Assembly (NCBI GenBank): GCA_019695015.1 | Contig: JAIBAV010000173.1 | Span: forward strand, 1-38,363 | DNA from: Chitinophagaceae bacterium | Lineage (GTDB): Bacteria; Bacteroidota; Bacteroidia; Chitinophagales; Chitinophagaceae | Reading direction: 5' to 3' | Length of the DNA stretch: 38,363 bases | Shown: positions 1 through 7,654 of the stretch, in pieces | How the letters are laid out: each line of letters opens with the position of its first letter | Position numbering within the stretch: position 1 is the first letter of the stretch | Notes under the pieces: model-generated | Told to the model about the DNA's origin: nothing | Databases searched by the model: none | The model's input: only the letters and a program-made list of their open reading frames with translations | Program-made: the position numbers and the translations under genes

Positions 1-2
1 TA

Positions 3-2444
3 AATGGAACAGATCATTTAATATTAGATAGTTTAACCATAGATGTTAGTGCAGGTACTTATGGAGTAGGCATACAGTTTATGAATAATGCCGATAGCAA
101 TATTGTTCGTAAAAGCACCATACTTACCAATACCTCTGCAACATCTACTAACTATGCAGGTATAGTTTTTAGTGGTTCACCTACCAGTGCAACTACAGCA
201 GGCTCTAATGGAAATGATAATTTAATAGAAAATAACCGGATAGTAGGAGGGTATTATTCCATTACTCTTGTAGGAACAAGTACTACCGATTTAGATTCAA
301 ATAATGTTATTAAAGGCAATTTGTTAGAGGATTTTTATTTTTATGGTATTTATACTTTATATCAGAAAAATGCAACCATCAAGTCTAATAATATTTCTCG
401 TCCATTGCGTACTACAGTAAGTTCTTTTTATCCTGTTTATTTATCCACTGGTAATATTGGTAGTTTGGTAGAAGGCAACAAGATACACAATGGTTTTACA
501 GGAGCACCAACAAGTACTTCTGCAATGTATGGCATTTATTGTACATCTGATGGTACATTAACAAGCCCTAATTTAATTGTAAATAATTTAATTTATAACA
601 ATGAGGGTAATGGAGCACATTATGGTATATACAATAGTGGAGCAGCTTATATGCAAGTTTACCACAATACCATAGCTTTAGATTATACCTCTGCTTCAGC
701 AGGTGCTACTTACGGTTTTTATCAAGTAACATCAGATAATGGTATAGAGTTTAAGAATAATATAGTGTATATAACCCGTGGTGGTACTGGAGCAAAGTAT
801 GGTATTTATAAAAGTACTGCAGCTACACCATTAGTTAGTAATAACAATATATTTTATTTAGGTAGTGCAGGTAGTGGTGCACAAAGTATAGGTTACCAAA
901 CCAGTGCACAAGCCAGTTTAACAGCTTGGCAAACAGCAAGCAGCCAGGATGTAAATAGTATGGTAGCAGATCCTTTATTCACGAATCCATCTGTAGGAGA
1001 TTATAAACCTACAGAAACATCAATAGATAACAAAGGAGCTTCGTTAGGTGTGCTTCGTGATATTTTGGATACTATCCGCCCATTAATACTTCCTGACTTG
1101 GGAGCTTACGAATTTGGCACAATGCCTTCACCTTGTTCTGCAACCCCAGTTCCAGGTAATACAGTTTCTTCTGTGCCTATTGCTTGCCCTAATAGCAATT
1201 TTACTTTATCTTTAGAATTTCCACCATCAGAATTAGGGCTTACATTTCAGTGGCAAAGTGCCGATGATGCAGCATTTACAACCAATGTAGTTGATTTAGG
1301 AACTGCTTCAACGCAAGCCACTTCACAAACATCTGCTAAATACTATCGTTGTAAAGTAACTTGCACTAATTCAGGGTTATTTGCTTACTCAACTCCTATA
1401 TTTATAGATATTAATTCATGGATTAATTGTTATTGTACTCCAGCAACAACAGGAGGCACTACTTATTATATTTCAGGCTTTACAACAACAGGAGGTAGTA
1501 CAAATATTAATAAAACAACTTCTGCTGGTTCAGTAAGTGGTTATCAAGATTTTTATGCAACCGATGAGGTAACTATTAACAAAGGTGACGTACTTGCTTA
1601 TACTATTAATGTTGCTGGTGGTAGCACTTATGGCTACGCAATTTGGATTGATTTTAATCAGGATGGAACATTCCAAGCTACAGAACAAGTATTAACTACA
1701 AGTTCGTATGCTTCTTCTCCTAAAACTGGTACTGTTACAATTCCAAATACAGCAGTAGTTGGTTCTACAAGAGTGAGAGTTTTAGCAACATTTTCTCCTA
1801 GTAATCCTTCAGACCCTTGCAATAATTCAGGTTCAGGAGAGTATCAGGATTATGCAATTACTATTCAACAACCTGTACCAGTAACCTACACTATGTTTAC
1901 AGGTAAAAGAGAAGGCATGGTAAATATGTTATCATGGCAAACTGCTACAGAAAGTAATAATATTGGTTTTGAATTACAACGTAGTAGCGATGGTAAACAA
2001 TTTAGTAAACTAAGTTTTGTAAACAGCAAAGCAATTAATGGTAACAGTACATCTAATTTAAGCTATGGCTATAACGATGTAAAACCATTAGCAGGTACAA
2101 ACTATTATCGTTTAAAACAAGTAGATAAAGATGGCAAGTTCAACTACTCTACTGTAGTTATCTTAAAAGGCGATAAAGTAAACCAAATAAGTATTGCTAG
2201 TGTTTATCCAAACCCTGTAAGAAATACCATTAATGTACAAATAGTATCACCAGCTAATGAAAAAGTAAGTTTAGTGATAACAGATATTACAGGTAAGGTA
2301 TTAATGCAAGAAAACACAAGTTTAACAGCAGGCGATAATGTAAAACAAATAGATGTTAGCAGATTAAGCCAGGGGGCATATTTAATAAAAGCAATATGCA
2401 ACAATGGCTGCGAAACTGCAGTATTTAAGTTTACAAAATATTAA
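3..2444 (+). CDS. Secreted beta-helix / GEVED protein with T9SS sorting domain (5' partial)
   Basis: The reading frame is open to the left edge, so the start codon lies outside the window; the Met at 81 is internal. The visible part begins with about 330 residues of Asn/Gly-rich short repeats of the type NxIxxNxI (e.g. LIENNRIVG, LVEGNKIHNG, LIVNNLIYNN), the pattern of a right-handed parallel beta-helix. A Cys-containing Ig-like stretch follows, then a GEVED domain (YAIWIDFNQDGTF, later SGEYQDYAI). The last ~80 residues are a type A type IX secretion sorting domain, with VYPNPVRNTINV, ITDITGKVL and SQGAYLIKA and ending in FKFTKY. It is therefore expected to be exported through Sec, then through the T9SS, and attached to or released from the cell surface. 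The ligand or substrate is unknown; beta-helix proteins of this kind may be polysaccharide-active or adhesive. A strong terminator follows directly. Confidence 0.9.
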   Translation, partial: NGTDHLILDSLTIDVSAGTYGVGIQFMNNADSNIVRKSTILTNTSATSTNYAGIVFSGSPTSATTAGSNGNDNLIENNRIVGGYYSITLVGTSTTDLDSNNVIKGNLLEDFYFYGIYTLYQKNATIKSNNISRPLRTTVSSFYPVYLSTGNIGSLVEGNKIHNGFTGAPTSTSAMYGIYCTSDGTLTSPNLIVNNLIYNNEGNGAHYGIYNSGAAYMQVYHNTIALDYTSASAGATYGFYQVTSDNGIEFKNNIVYITRGGTGAKYGIYKSTAATPLVSNNNIFYLGSAGSGAQSIGYQTSAQASLTAWQTASSQDVNSMVADPLFTNPSVGDYKPTETSIDNKGASLGVLRDILDTIRPLILPDLGAYEFGTMPSPCSATPVPGNTVSSVPIACPNSNFTLSLEFPPSELGLTFQWQSADDAAFTTNVVDLGTASTQATSQTSAKYYRCKVTCTNSGLFAYSTPIFIDINSWINCYCTPATTGGTTYYISGFTTTGGSTNINKTTSAGSVSGYQDFYATDEVTINKGDVLAYTINVAGGSTYGYAIWIDFNQDGTFQATEQVLTTSSYASSPKTGTVTIPNTAVVGSTRVRVLATFSPSNPSDPCNNSGSGEYQDYAITIQQPVPVTYTMFTGKREGMVNMLSWQTATESNNIGFELQRSSDGKQFSKLSFVNSKAINGNSTSNLSYGYNDVKPLAGTNYYRLKQVDKDGKFNYSTVVILKGDKVNQISIASVYPNPVRNTINVQIVSPANEKVSLVITDITGKVLMQENTSLTAGDNVKQIDVSRLSQGAYLIKAICNNGCETAVFKFTKY

Positions 2445-2464
2445 TTGCATACATATTCTTGTTA

Positions 2465-2503
2465 TAAAAAAATTGAGCCACTTAATGTGGCTCAATTTTT
2501 TTT
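2465..2503 (+). terminator. Rho-independent terminator after the T9SS protein
   Basis: A perfect 11-bp stem AATTGAGCCAC / GTGGCTCAATT closes on a 5-nt loop (TTAAT) and runs into T8. The A-run before it makes the hairpin nearly symmetrical, so it could also act on the other strand. Confidence 0.9.
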
Positions 2504-2662
2504 AAGATATGTTTCAAATAAAATATTCTCATTTAAAACCTAAAAAATATAACATAATAAAATAATTGCTAACCAATTGTTACTTACTAAATAATTTTAC
2601 TATTTCTATTAATGAATAGTAGCATAAGATATTGGGGAATTGGTTACATTTAACGACGATTC

Positions 2663-2678
2663 TGTTATTATAATAACA
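2663..2678. promoter_or_regulatory. 16-bp perfect palindrome upstream of GNAT gene
   Basis: TGTTATTATAATAACA reads identically on both strands and lies 36 nt before the GNAT start. It could be an operator for a dimeric regulator. It could also be chance in AT-rich DNA, since no second copy is seen in the window. The rest of the 270-bp gap 2445-2714 holds only the terminator. Confidence 0.3.
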
Positions 2679-2714
2679 AGATTATAGAAACAAAAAAATT
2701 GAAACAAAACCAAA

Positions 2715-3341
2715 ATGAAAAAATGGCTCGAAGAAGTTGTTTTAGAAACCCAACACATAAAGCTTATTCCAATTAATGAAAATCATAAAGCAGATTTATT
2801 AAATGCATCTACCGATGGAAATTTATCTGAATTATGGGTAACATCAGTACCAACAATTAATAATATTGATAAATATTTAGCAAAGGCAATTGAAGATTAT
2901 AAACAAGACAAGGGATTGGCTTTTGTAGTAATAAATAAAAAATCGAATAGTGTAATTGGCACTACTAGATATACTAACGCAACACCAGAACATAGAAGAT
3001 TAGAAATTGGATATACTTGTTATTCAAAATCATTTCAAAAAACACATGTAAATTCAGAATGTAAATTACTATTATTGACACATGCTTTTGAAATACTTAA
3101 AGCAATAGCAGTAGAGTTTAGAACTAATTGGTATAATTTTCCATCAAGAAATGCTATTGCAAGACTTGGTGCTAAACAAGATGGAGTATTAAGAAATCAT
3201 CAAATTATGCCTGATGGCTCTCTAAGAGATACTGTTGTTTTTTCTATATTGGAAAGTGAATGGAATACTTGCAAAAATGCATTAATGTATAAAATAGAAC
3301 AGATTCATAAAAAATATCCAGCTATTAAAGATAATTTATAA
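2715..3341 (+). CDS. GNAT-family N-acetyltransferase (RimJ/RimL type)
   Basis: This 208-residue protein fits the RimJ/RimL-like GNAT fold (Acetyltransf_3). It begins with an LETQHIKLIPI strand. A central FVVINKKSNSVIGTTRY strand pair is followed by LEIGYTCYSKSFQKTHVNSE, the beta4/acetyl-CoA loop. A late NAIARLGAKQDGVLRNH segment is typical of acetyltransferases acting on N-terminal or small-molecule amines. The usual Q/RxxGxG/A pyrophosphate loop is replaced by a weaker SFQKTHVNSECK, as in many members of this subfamily. The length is normal. It stands alone between a terminator and a convergent metalloprotease. The substrate cannot be told from sequence. Confidence 0.8.
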   Translation: MKKWLEEVVLETQHIKLIPINENHKADLLNASTDGNLSELWVTSVPTINNIDKYLAKAIEDYKQDKGLAFVVINKKSNSVIGTTRYTNATPEHRRLEIGYTCYSKSFQKTHVNSECKLLLLTHAFEILKAIAVEFRTNWYNFPSRNAIARLGAKQDGVLRNHQIMPDGSLRDTVVFSILESEWNTCKNALMYKIEQIHKKYPAIKDNL

Positions 3342-3351
3342 TAGCTGGATA
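3315..3351 (+). terminator. 12-bp inverted repeat overlapping the GNAT stop codon
   Basis: TATCCAGCTATT at 3315-3326 is perfectly repeated inverted as AATAGCTGGATA at 3340-3351, with a 13-nt loop that contains the last codons. No T-run follows directly, so it is a weak or transcript-end-protecting hairpin between convergent genes rather than a textbook terminator. Confidence 0.45.
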
Positions 3352-3404
3352 AATAAACTCGTTTTAAATCTTAATTTTTTTTGCTGAGATATAAAAAGTT
3401 ATAC

Positions 3405-4619
3405 TTAATATAAATTATTTATAGTAATACCTTTAGAGGAAATGTTGGCAAAAACATCTTTAAACTCTCCGTTATTGTTCAAGAATACTCTAAAATAAAC
3501 ATTAATTTTTTTCCCTATTATATTGCTTGGCAACTCACTATCGGGGATAAATAATTCAAAATTTTTAGTGCCTTTATTTATTTTTTCTACTTTGTTTAGA
3601 GGAAGTTTTATTGCCTTAGCTAAACCTGCATATTTATTTATTTGATAGTCTTTACTTTGAGTAGGTAAGAAGTATGAATTTTCATCAATTAATAAACTTA
3701 CATAATAAATTTCAGCTTCTTTATCGGCACAGGTAATATCAAAACTAGGGTAAATGCAAATACCTCTTCTGTTATGGTTATATTCAATTATTGTTTCGCC
3801 AACGTTTGAAATGGTTATACGAGGTACTTTATTTTCTCTTTTACCTTTAGGGTATAATGCTGCAATTAAAGCTTTATCTCCTTCAGATAAGTCATAATTC
3901 CAATCAACCCAGTATCTATTTTTGGTTTCCCATTTAGAAATTGGGTAATGCATAATTGATTTTGGGTCGTACTGTGTACCATTGGTATAGGATATATTAT
4001 ATTTTCTAAAAAGTTGAGCATTCGTCATGTCTTTATTCCAACCCATCATTGCTTTTCTTGCATAAACAGCCGAACTGTCCCATTGTATTCCACTTACAGG
4101 GCTCATGTGTTCGTGTATTAAACCTAATGCATGGCCAAACTCGTGTAAAACAGTACCTCTAAATGCTTTATCGTTAGCTTCGTAAACAAAATCAGTAGTA
4201 TCAAAATGCATGGTAAAATCATTCGCATCTCTTTGTAAGCATCTTATTCCTAAGCCCATTGTTACATGCCCATAATTCCCTTTTTTGTCGCCTAAAAAAA
4301 CTCTTATTTGAGCTTCTCCTTTGTCAATAAAGTTAAATTTAATATTTGCATATTTCATCCACTCCTTAGCCCATTTTTGCACTTTAGTTTTTAAAGCATT
4401 GCTACCACTTAATATTTTTACATTTATTGTTTTACCATTATCCCACAAAAAATTATTATCTGCCATACCTCTTGTAGGTTGGGTAGTATCAAAAGCAAAA
4501 CTATTAATTGGATCGGCAGTATTGCAACCTAAACGTTTGGCTGTTTTTTTTTGAGCAACAACAATAAGGTTTGCAAAAAGCACCATAAATAATAAAAGTG
4601 TTTTACAATATGTTTTCAT
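3405..4619 (-). CDS. Secreted astacin-like (M12A) zinc metallopeptidase
   Basis: I chose the ATG at 4619 over one 33 nt upstream (4652) because it opens directly on a signal peptide (MKTYCKTLLLFMVLFANLIVVAQ). The zinc site HEFGH (about residues 159-163) continues to a third His and a Glu in the pattern HExxHxxGxxHE. A Met-turn SIMHY lies about 60 residues later, the astacin/metzincin arrangement. The third-ligand region reads GLIHEHMSP, the form usual in bacterial M12 members. A C-terminal ~110-residue domain without recognised motifs follows. It probably acts in the periplasm or outside the cell. There is no T9SS tail. It converges with the GNAT gene. Confidence 0.85.
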   Translation of the reverse strand: MKTYCKTLLLFMVLFANLIVVAQKKTAKRLGCNTADPINSFAFDTTQPTRGMADNNFLWDNGKTINVKILSGSNALKTKVQKWAKEWMKYANIKFNFIDKGEAQIRVFLGDKKGNYGHVTMGLGIRCLQRDANDFTMHFDTTDFVYEANDKAFRGTVLHEFGHALGLIHEHMSPVSGIQWDSSAVYARKAMMGWNKDMTNAQLFRKYNISYTNGTQYDPKSIMHYPISKWETKNRYWVDWNYDLSEGDKALIAALYPKGKRENKVPRITISNVGETIIEYNHNRRGICIYPSFDITCADKEAEIYYVSLLIDENSYFLPTQSKDYQINKYAGLAKAIKLPLNKVEKINKGTKNFELFIPDSELPSNIIGKKINVYFRVFLNNNGEFKDVFANISSKGITINNLY

Positions 4620-4731
4620 AAAGTGTAATTTAATAAACCTAAAGTTAATCATGTTTTATGAAAAATTTGTACCCATTGAAAGGTATTTTATAATTTAACG
4701 GATTGGAGAAACTCAATGTTATAGGCTGTTT

Positions 4732-5607
4732 TTATTCGCATTTTACTTTTTTAAAATCTTGTATTTTTTCATCATACTCTATACAAGTCATCTTCACTAA
4801 TACCATTTGGTTGTTTACAACTCTGTATTCTGCGTTCAAATGGCTTCGTCCTCCACAACATTGATTATGTTCGTAAATACGTTTTGTCTTAGGGTCAAAC
4901 TCCAATGAAATTCCTTTAAATGAACTCTTAAAATGTTTTCTTTTCTTAGGGTTGAAAAGAAAATATAAACTTGAGGTGTTTGGTCCAGCTGCACTATGTT
5001 CAAATACAGAAAAGTCCTCAATGCCATCAAAATTGTAATCTCCGATACTTATATTGTTTAGTCCCCTAAGTTCACATTCTAAATCAATTTGCTGAATTAG
5101 CTTATCTGTCTTTTTCTCGAATATTTTTACGCCAGTCACATTTGCATAAAAATTGTCTTTTGCCTTAGAAATTACCAATTTGAAATACTTGTCTTTTAAA
5201 GAAACAGGCTGTATAATTTCTTTTGCTGTCCACTCAATGTTTTCACCGAAGTCAATGTCAAAATTTTTTGTCAAACTAATTTTGAGTTGCTTGATTGAAT
5301 TTTGTTCTTTCCAAATTCCTTCTAATTGATTGCTTTTTGTGTCAAAATTGTCAAAGGTTATTGTAGCTTTGCTCTTTCCATTATTGTCTTTTTCGTAAAG
5401 TGTCAACTTACCTTGTTTAAGTTCACCATTAATTACAATAGGTTCGTCATGGTTAGAGTATGCATAAATTGCTCTTGCATCTCCATCAAAGTATATGTTT
5501 GTTACTAATTCAATTGGATATTTGCCAATAAATCCAGAATAACTTGTCTGTCCAAATAAGTTAAACGAAGTCAGAAGAAGTGTCAATATTTTAAGTGTTC
5601 GTTTCAT
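4732..5607 (-). CDS. Exported hypothetical protein, XAC2610-like with a Ca-binding-type loop
   Basis: This 291-residue protein starts with a signal peptide (MKRTLKILTLLLTSFNLFGQ). The middle has YSGFIGKYPIELVTN and GELKQGKLTLYE, a beta-rich domain seen in uncharacterised Bacteroidota exported proteins. Near residue 190 is GDYNFDGIEDFSVF, a DxNxDGxxD calcium-binding-type loop as found in FG-GAP/XAC2610-like proteins. CCGG then GRSHLNAEYRVV follows. Codon use differs from the neighbours: by my count about half of the Asp codons are GAC, and CTT/TTG Leu codons are common, whereas nearby genes use GAT and TTA. This suggests later arrival. It sits 48 nt downstream of korA on the same strand, where a korB might have been expected. 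The function is unknown. Confidence 0.7.
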   Translation of the reverse strand: MKRTLKILTLLLTSFNLFGQTSYSGFIGKYPIELVTNIYFDGDARAIYAYSNHDEPIVINGELKQGKLTLYEKDNNGKSKATITFDNFDTKSNQLEGIWKEQNSIKQLKISLTKNFDIDFGENIEWTAKEIIQPVSLKDKYFKLVISKAKDNFYANVTGVKIFEKKTDKLIQQIDLECELRGLNNISIGDYNFDGIEDFSVFEHSAAGPNTSSLYFLFNPKKRKHFKSSFKGISLEFDPKTKRIYEHNQCCGGRSHLNAEYRVVNNQMVLVKMTCIEYDEKIQDFKKVKCE

Positions 5608-5655
5608 TTTGTGTTTTGTCCTAAAATAGGTGGCAACTAAGACATAAACGAATAA

Positions 5656-7506
5656 TCATTTTACCATTTCACTAATTACCTCTATTAGTTCAGTTTTAGT
5701 AATTGGCACACCCATTATTTTATTATATCCTTTAGCATCTATAAAATATTGGTCTCTAATAATTTTTATCAATTGCCCATTGTTTATTTCTGGAATTAAA
5801 ACTTTTTCAAAATTGTTTAAAATTTCAGCTAAGTTTTTAGGAAAAGGACGAACATAGCGTAAATGTGCATGGCTAACTGCATGGCCTTGCTTTTGTAAAG
5901 TCATCACTGCACTTTTAATTGCCCCATAAGTACTGCCCCAACCAACCACTAAAACTTTACCTTTTTCTGGTCCACTATCTAATTTTTGCAAAGGAATAAA
6001 GTCGGCTACTTTATCCACTTTTTCTTGTCTTAACTTAATCATTAATTGGTGATTTTCTGGCTCATAATTTACATTGCCAGTTTTATCTTGTTTTTCTAAG
6101 CCACCAATTCTATGCTCTAAACCAGCAGTACCAGGAACAGCCCAAGGACGTACTAGTTTTTCGTTTCTTAAATAGGGTAAAAAAACTTCTTCGTTAGTAT
6201 CTAATTCTTTTTTAAAATTTACAGTAATATTTGGTAAATCGTTGGCATTTGGGTAACGCCAAGGCTCTGCTCCATTTGCTATATATCCATCGCTTAATAA
6301 AATAACAGGAGTCATGTGTTCAACTGCAATTCTAACTGCTTCAAAAGCTGTTTCAAAACAATCGCTAGGCGTACTACTTGCTATGACAGGCATTGGGCAT
6401 TCGCCATTTCTGCCATAATAAGCTTGTAACAAATCGCTTTGCTCTGTTTTTGTTGGTAACCCAGTACTAGGCCCACCACGTTGCACATTACAAATTACTA
6501 ACGGAATTTCGAGCATAACAGCCAAGCCCATTGCTTCTGTTTTTAATGCCATACCAGGACCAGATGTTGTTGTTACACCTAATTGTCCACCATAACTTGC
6601 ACCTATTGCACTTGCAATACCTGCTATTTCATCTTCTGCCTGAAAAGTTTTAATACCAAAATTTTTGTGTTTGCTTAGTTCATGTAAAATATCTGAAGCA
6701 GGAGTAATAGGGTAGGTGCCTAAAAACATTGGTAACCCACTTTTATTACTAGCTGCGATTAAGCCATAAGCCAGTGCTTGGTTGCCCATAATGCTTCTGT
6801 AAGAACCGTTTGGCATTTTAGCTTTTTCCACTTTATACCTTGATGAAAAAGTTTCTGTAGTATCGCCATAATTGTAGCCTGCTTGTAATACTTTTAGGTT
6901 ACTTTCTAAAATGGTTTCATTTTTTCCAAACTTTTCTTTCAAAAAGGCAATGGTACTATCTAAACTTCTATTATACATCCAATATACAAAGCCAAGAACA
7001 AACATATTTTTAGTTCTATCTCTTTCTTTTGTACCCATGCCTGCAAAATCTTTTAAGGCCTCTCTTGTAATTTTGGTTACATCTATTTTTATCAGTTCAT
7101 ATCCCTCTAAACTTCCATTTTCTAAAGGGTTGTCTCCATCTTTATAATTGGCTAATCTTAAATTTTTTGTATCAAAGCCATCTGTATTAGCTATAATCTT
7201 TCCGCCTTTTTTTAGGCTTCTTAAGTTTACTTTTAAAGCTGCAGCATTCATAGCAACTAGTACATCGCAAGTATCTCCAGGAGTAAAAACCCTTTCGCTA
7301 CTAAAATGTAACTGAAACCCACTAACACCTGGTAGTGTACCAATAGGAGCTCTTATTTCTGCAGGAAAATCTGGGAAAGTTGCTAAGTCAATTCCTAATA
7401 ATGCAGTATTATTAGTAAACTGCTGGCCTGTTAACTGCATACCATCTCCACTATCTCCTGCAAATTTTATTACTACATCTTGCAATAATTCTTCCTTTGT
7501 ACTCAT
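5656..7506 (-). CDS. korA: 2-oxoacid:ferredoxin oxidoreductase, alpha subunit (gamma-alpha fusion)
   Basis: This protein takes part in oxidative decarboxylation of a 2-oxoacid, usually 2-oxoglutarate, to the acyl-CoA with ferredoxin reduction. The 616 residues carry the gamma domain first (VIKFAGDSGDGMQLTGQQ, residues 11-28; FPAEIRAPIGTLPGVSGFQ). The PFOR N-terminal domain follows (GNQALAYGLIAAS, FLGTYPITPASDIL, QAEDEIAGIASAIGASYGG, TTSGPGMALKTEA). The transketolase-C-like domain comes last (VLVVGWGSTYGAIKSA, LRYVRPFP). This is the normal layout for Bacteroidota KorA. The partner KorB, which carries the TPP site and is needed for activity, is not next to it or elsewhere in the window. It is divergent from the mutase gene, with a -7-like box 30 nt upstream of the ATG. 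Confidence 0.93.
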   Translation of the reverse strand: MSTKEELLQDVVIKFAGDSGDGMQLTGQQFTNNTALLGIDLATFPDFPAEIRAPIGTLPGVSGFQLHFSSERVFTPGDTCDVLVAMNAAALKVNLRSLKKGGKIIANTDGFDTKNLRLANYKDGDNPLENGSLEGYELIKIDVTKITREALKDFAGMGTKERDRTKNMFVLGFVYWMYNRSLDSTIAFLKEKFGKNETILESNLKVLQAGYNYGDTTETFSSRYKVEKAKMPNGSYRSIMGNQALAYGLIAASNKSGLPMFLGTYPITPASDILHELSKHKNFGIKTFQAEDEIAGIASAIGASYGGQLGVTTTSGPGMALKTEAMGLAVMLEIPLVICNVQRGGPSTGLPTKTEQSDLLQAYYGRNGECPMPVIASSTPSDCFETAFEAVRIAVEHMTPVILLSDGYIANGAEPWRYPNANDLPNITVNFKKELDTNEEVFLPYLRNEKLVRPWAVPGTAGLEHRIGGLEKQDKTGNVNYEPENHQLMIKLRQEKVDKVADFIPLQKLDSGPEKGKVLVVGWGSTYGAIKSAVMTLQKQGHAVSHAHLRYVRPFPKNLAEILNNFEKVLIPEINNGQLIKIIRDQYFIDAKGYNKIMGVPITKTELIEVISEMVK

Positions 7507-7535
7507 AGAATAATATTTAAGATTTGAAACTGTTA

Positions 7536-7543
7536 CAAAGCTA
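7536..7543 (-). promoter_or_regulatory. -7 promoter element for korA
   Basis: On the minus strand TAGCTTTG matches the Bacteroidota -7 consensus TAnnTTTG, 30 nt before the korA ATG. No TTG is found at the usual -33 distance. Confidence 0.5.
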
Positions 7544-7588
7544 TATGCTATTGATTAAATGAAGTTACTTTTTTACTATTTTATCTTT

Positions 7589-7596
7589 TACCTTTG
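7589..7596 (+). promoter_or_regulatory. -7 promoter element for the mutase gene
   Basis: TACCTTTG matches TAnnTTTG exactly and lies about 58 nt before the ATG at 7655, giving a leader of roughly 50 nt. No good -33 TTG is seen. Confidence 0.45.
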
Positions 7597-7654
7597 AACT
7601 TTTACTGAAATAGAAAATATTTAGCTGAAAAAGTTGTAAAACAAATTGTTTTAT

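Noticed and set aside
81-1100. DNA-level tandem repeats or a CRISPR-like array in the beta-helix gene
   Set aside because: The repetition is at the protein level (Asn/Ile/Gly turns) with irregular lengths; no exact repeated units or spacers are present.
4321-4554. Open frame on the plus strand opposite the metalloprotease
   Set aside because: It lies fully inside the well-supported metalloprotease gene in antisense and has no known motif; it is a by-product of AT-rich coding sequence. The same applies to other overlapping frames, e.g. 4836-5030, 5326-5508, 17050-17448, 19871-20125 and 32303-32554.
4620-4652. 11-residue extension of the metalloprotease
   Set aside because: A signal peptide starts cleanly at the inner ATG; the extension would put polar residues before it.
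7646-7654. TTG start for the mutase gene
   Set aside because: An ATG follows three codons later, and the constant offset to Propionibacterium residues needs no extra residues.
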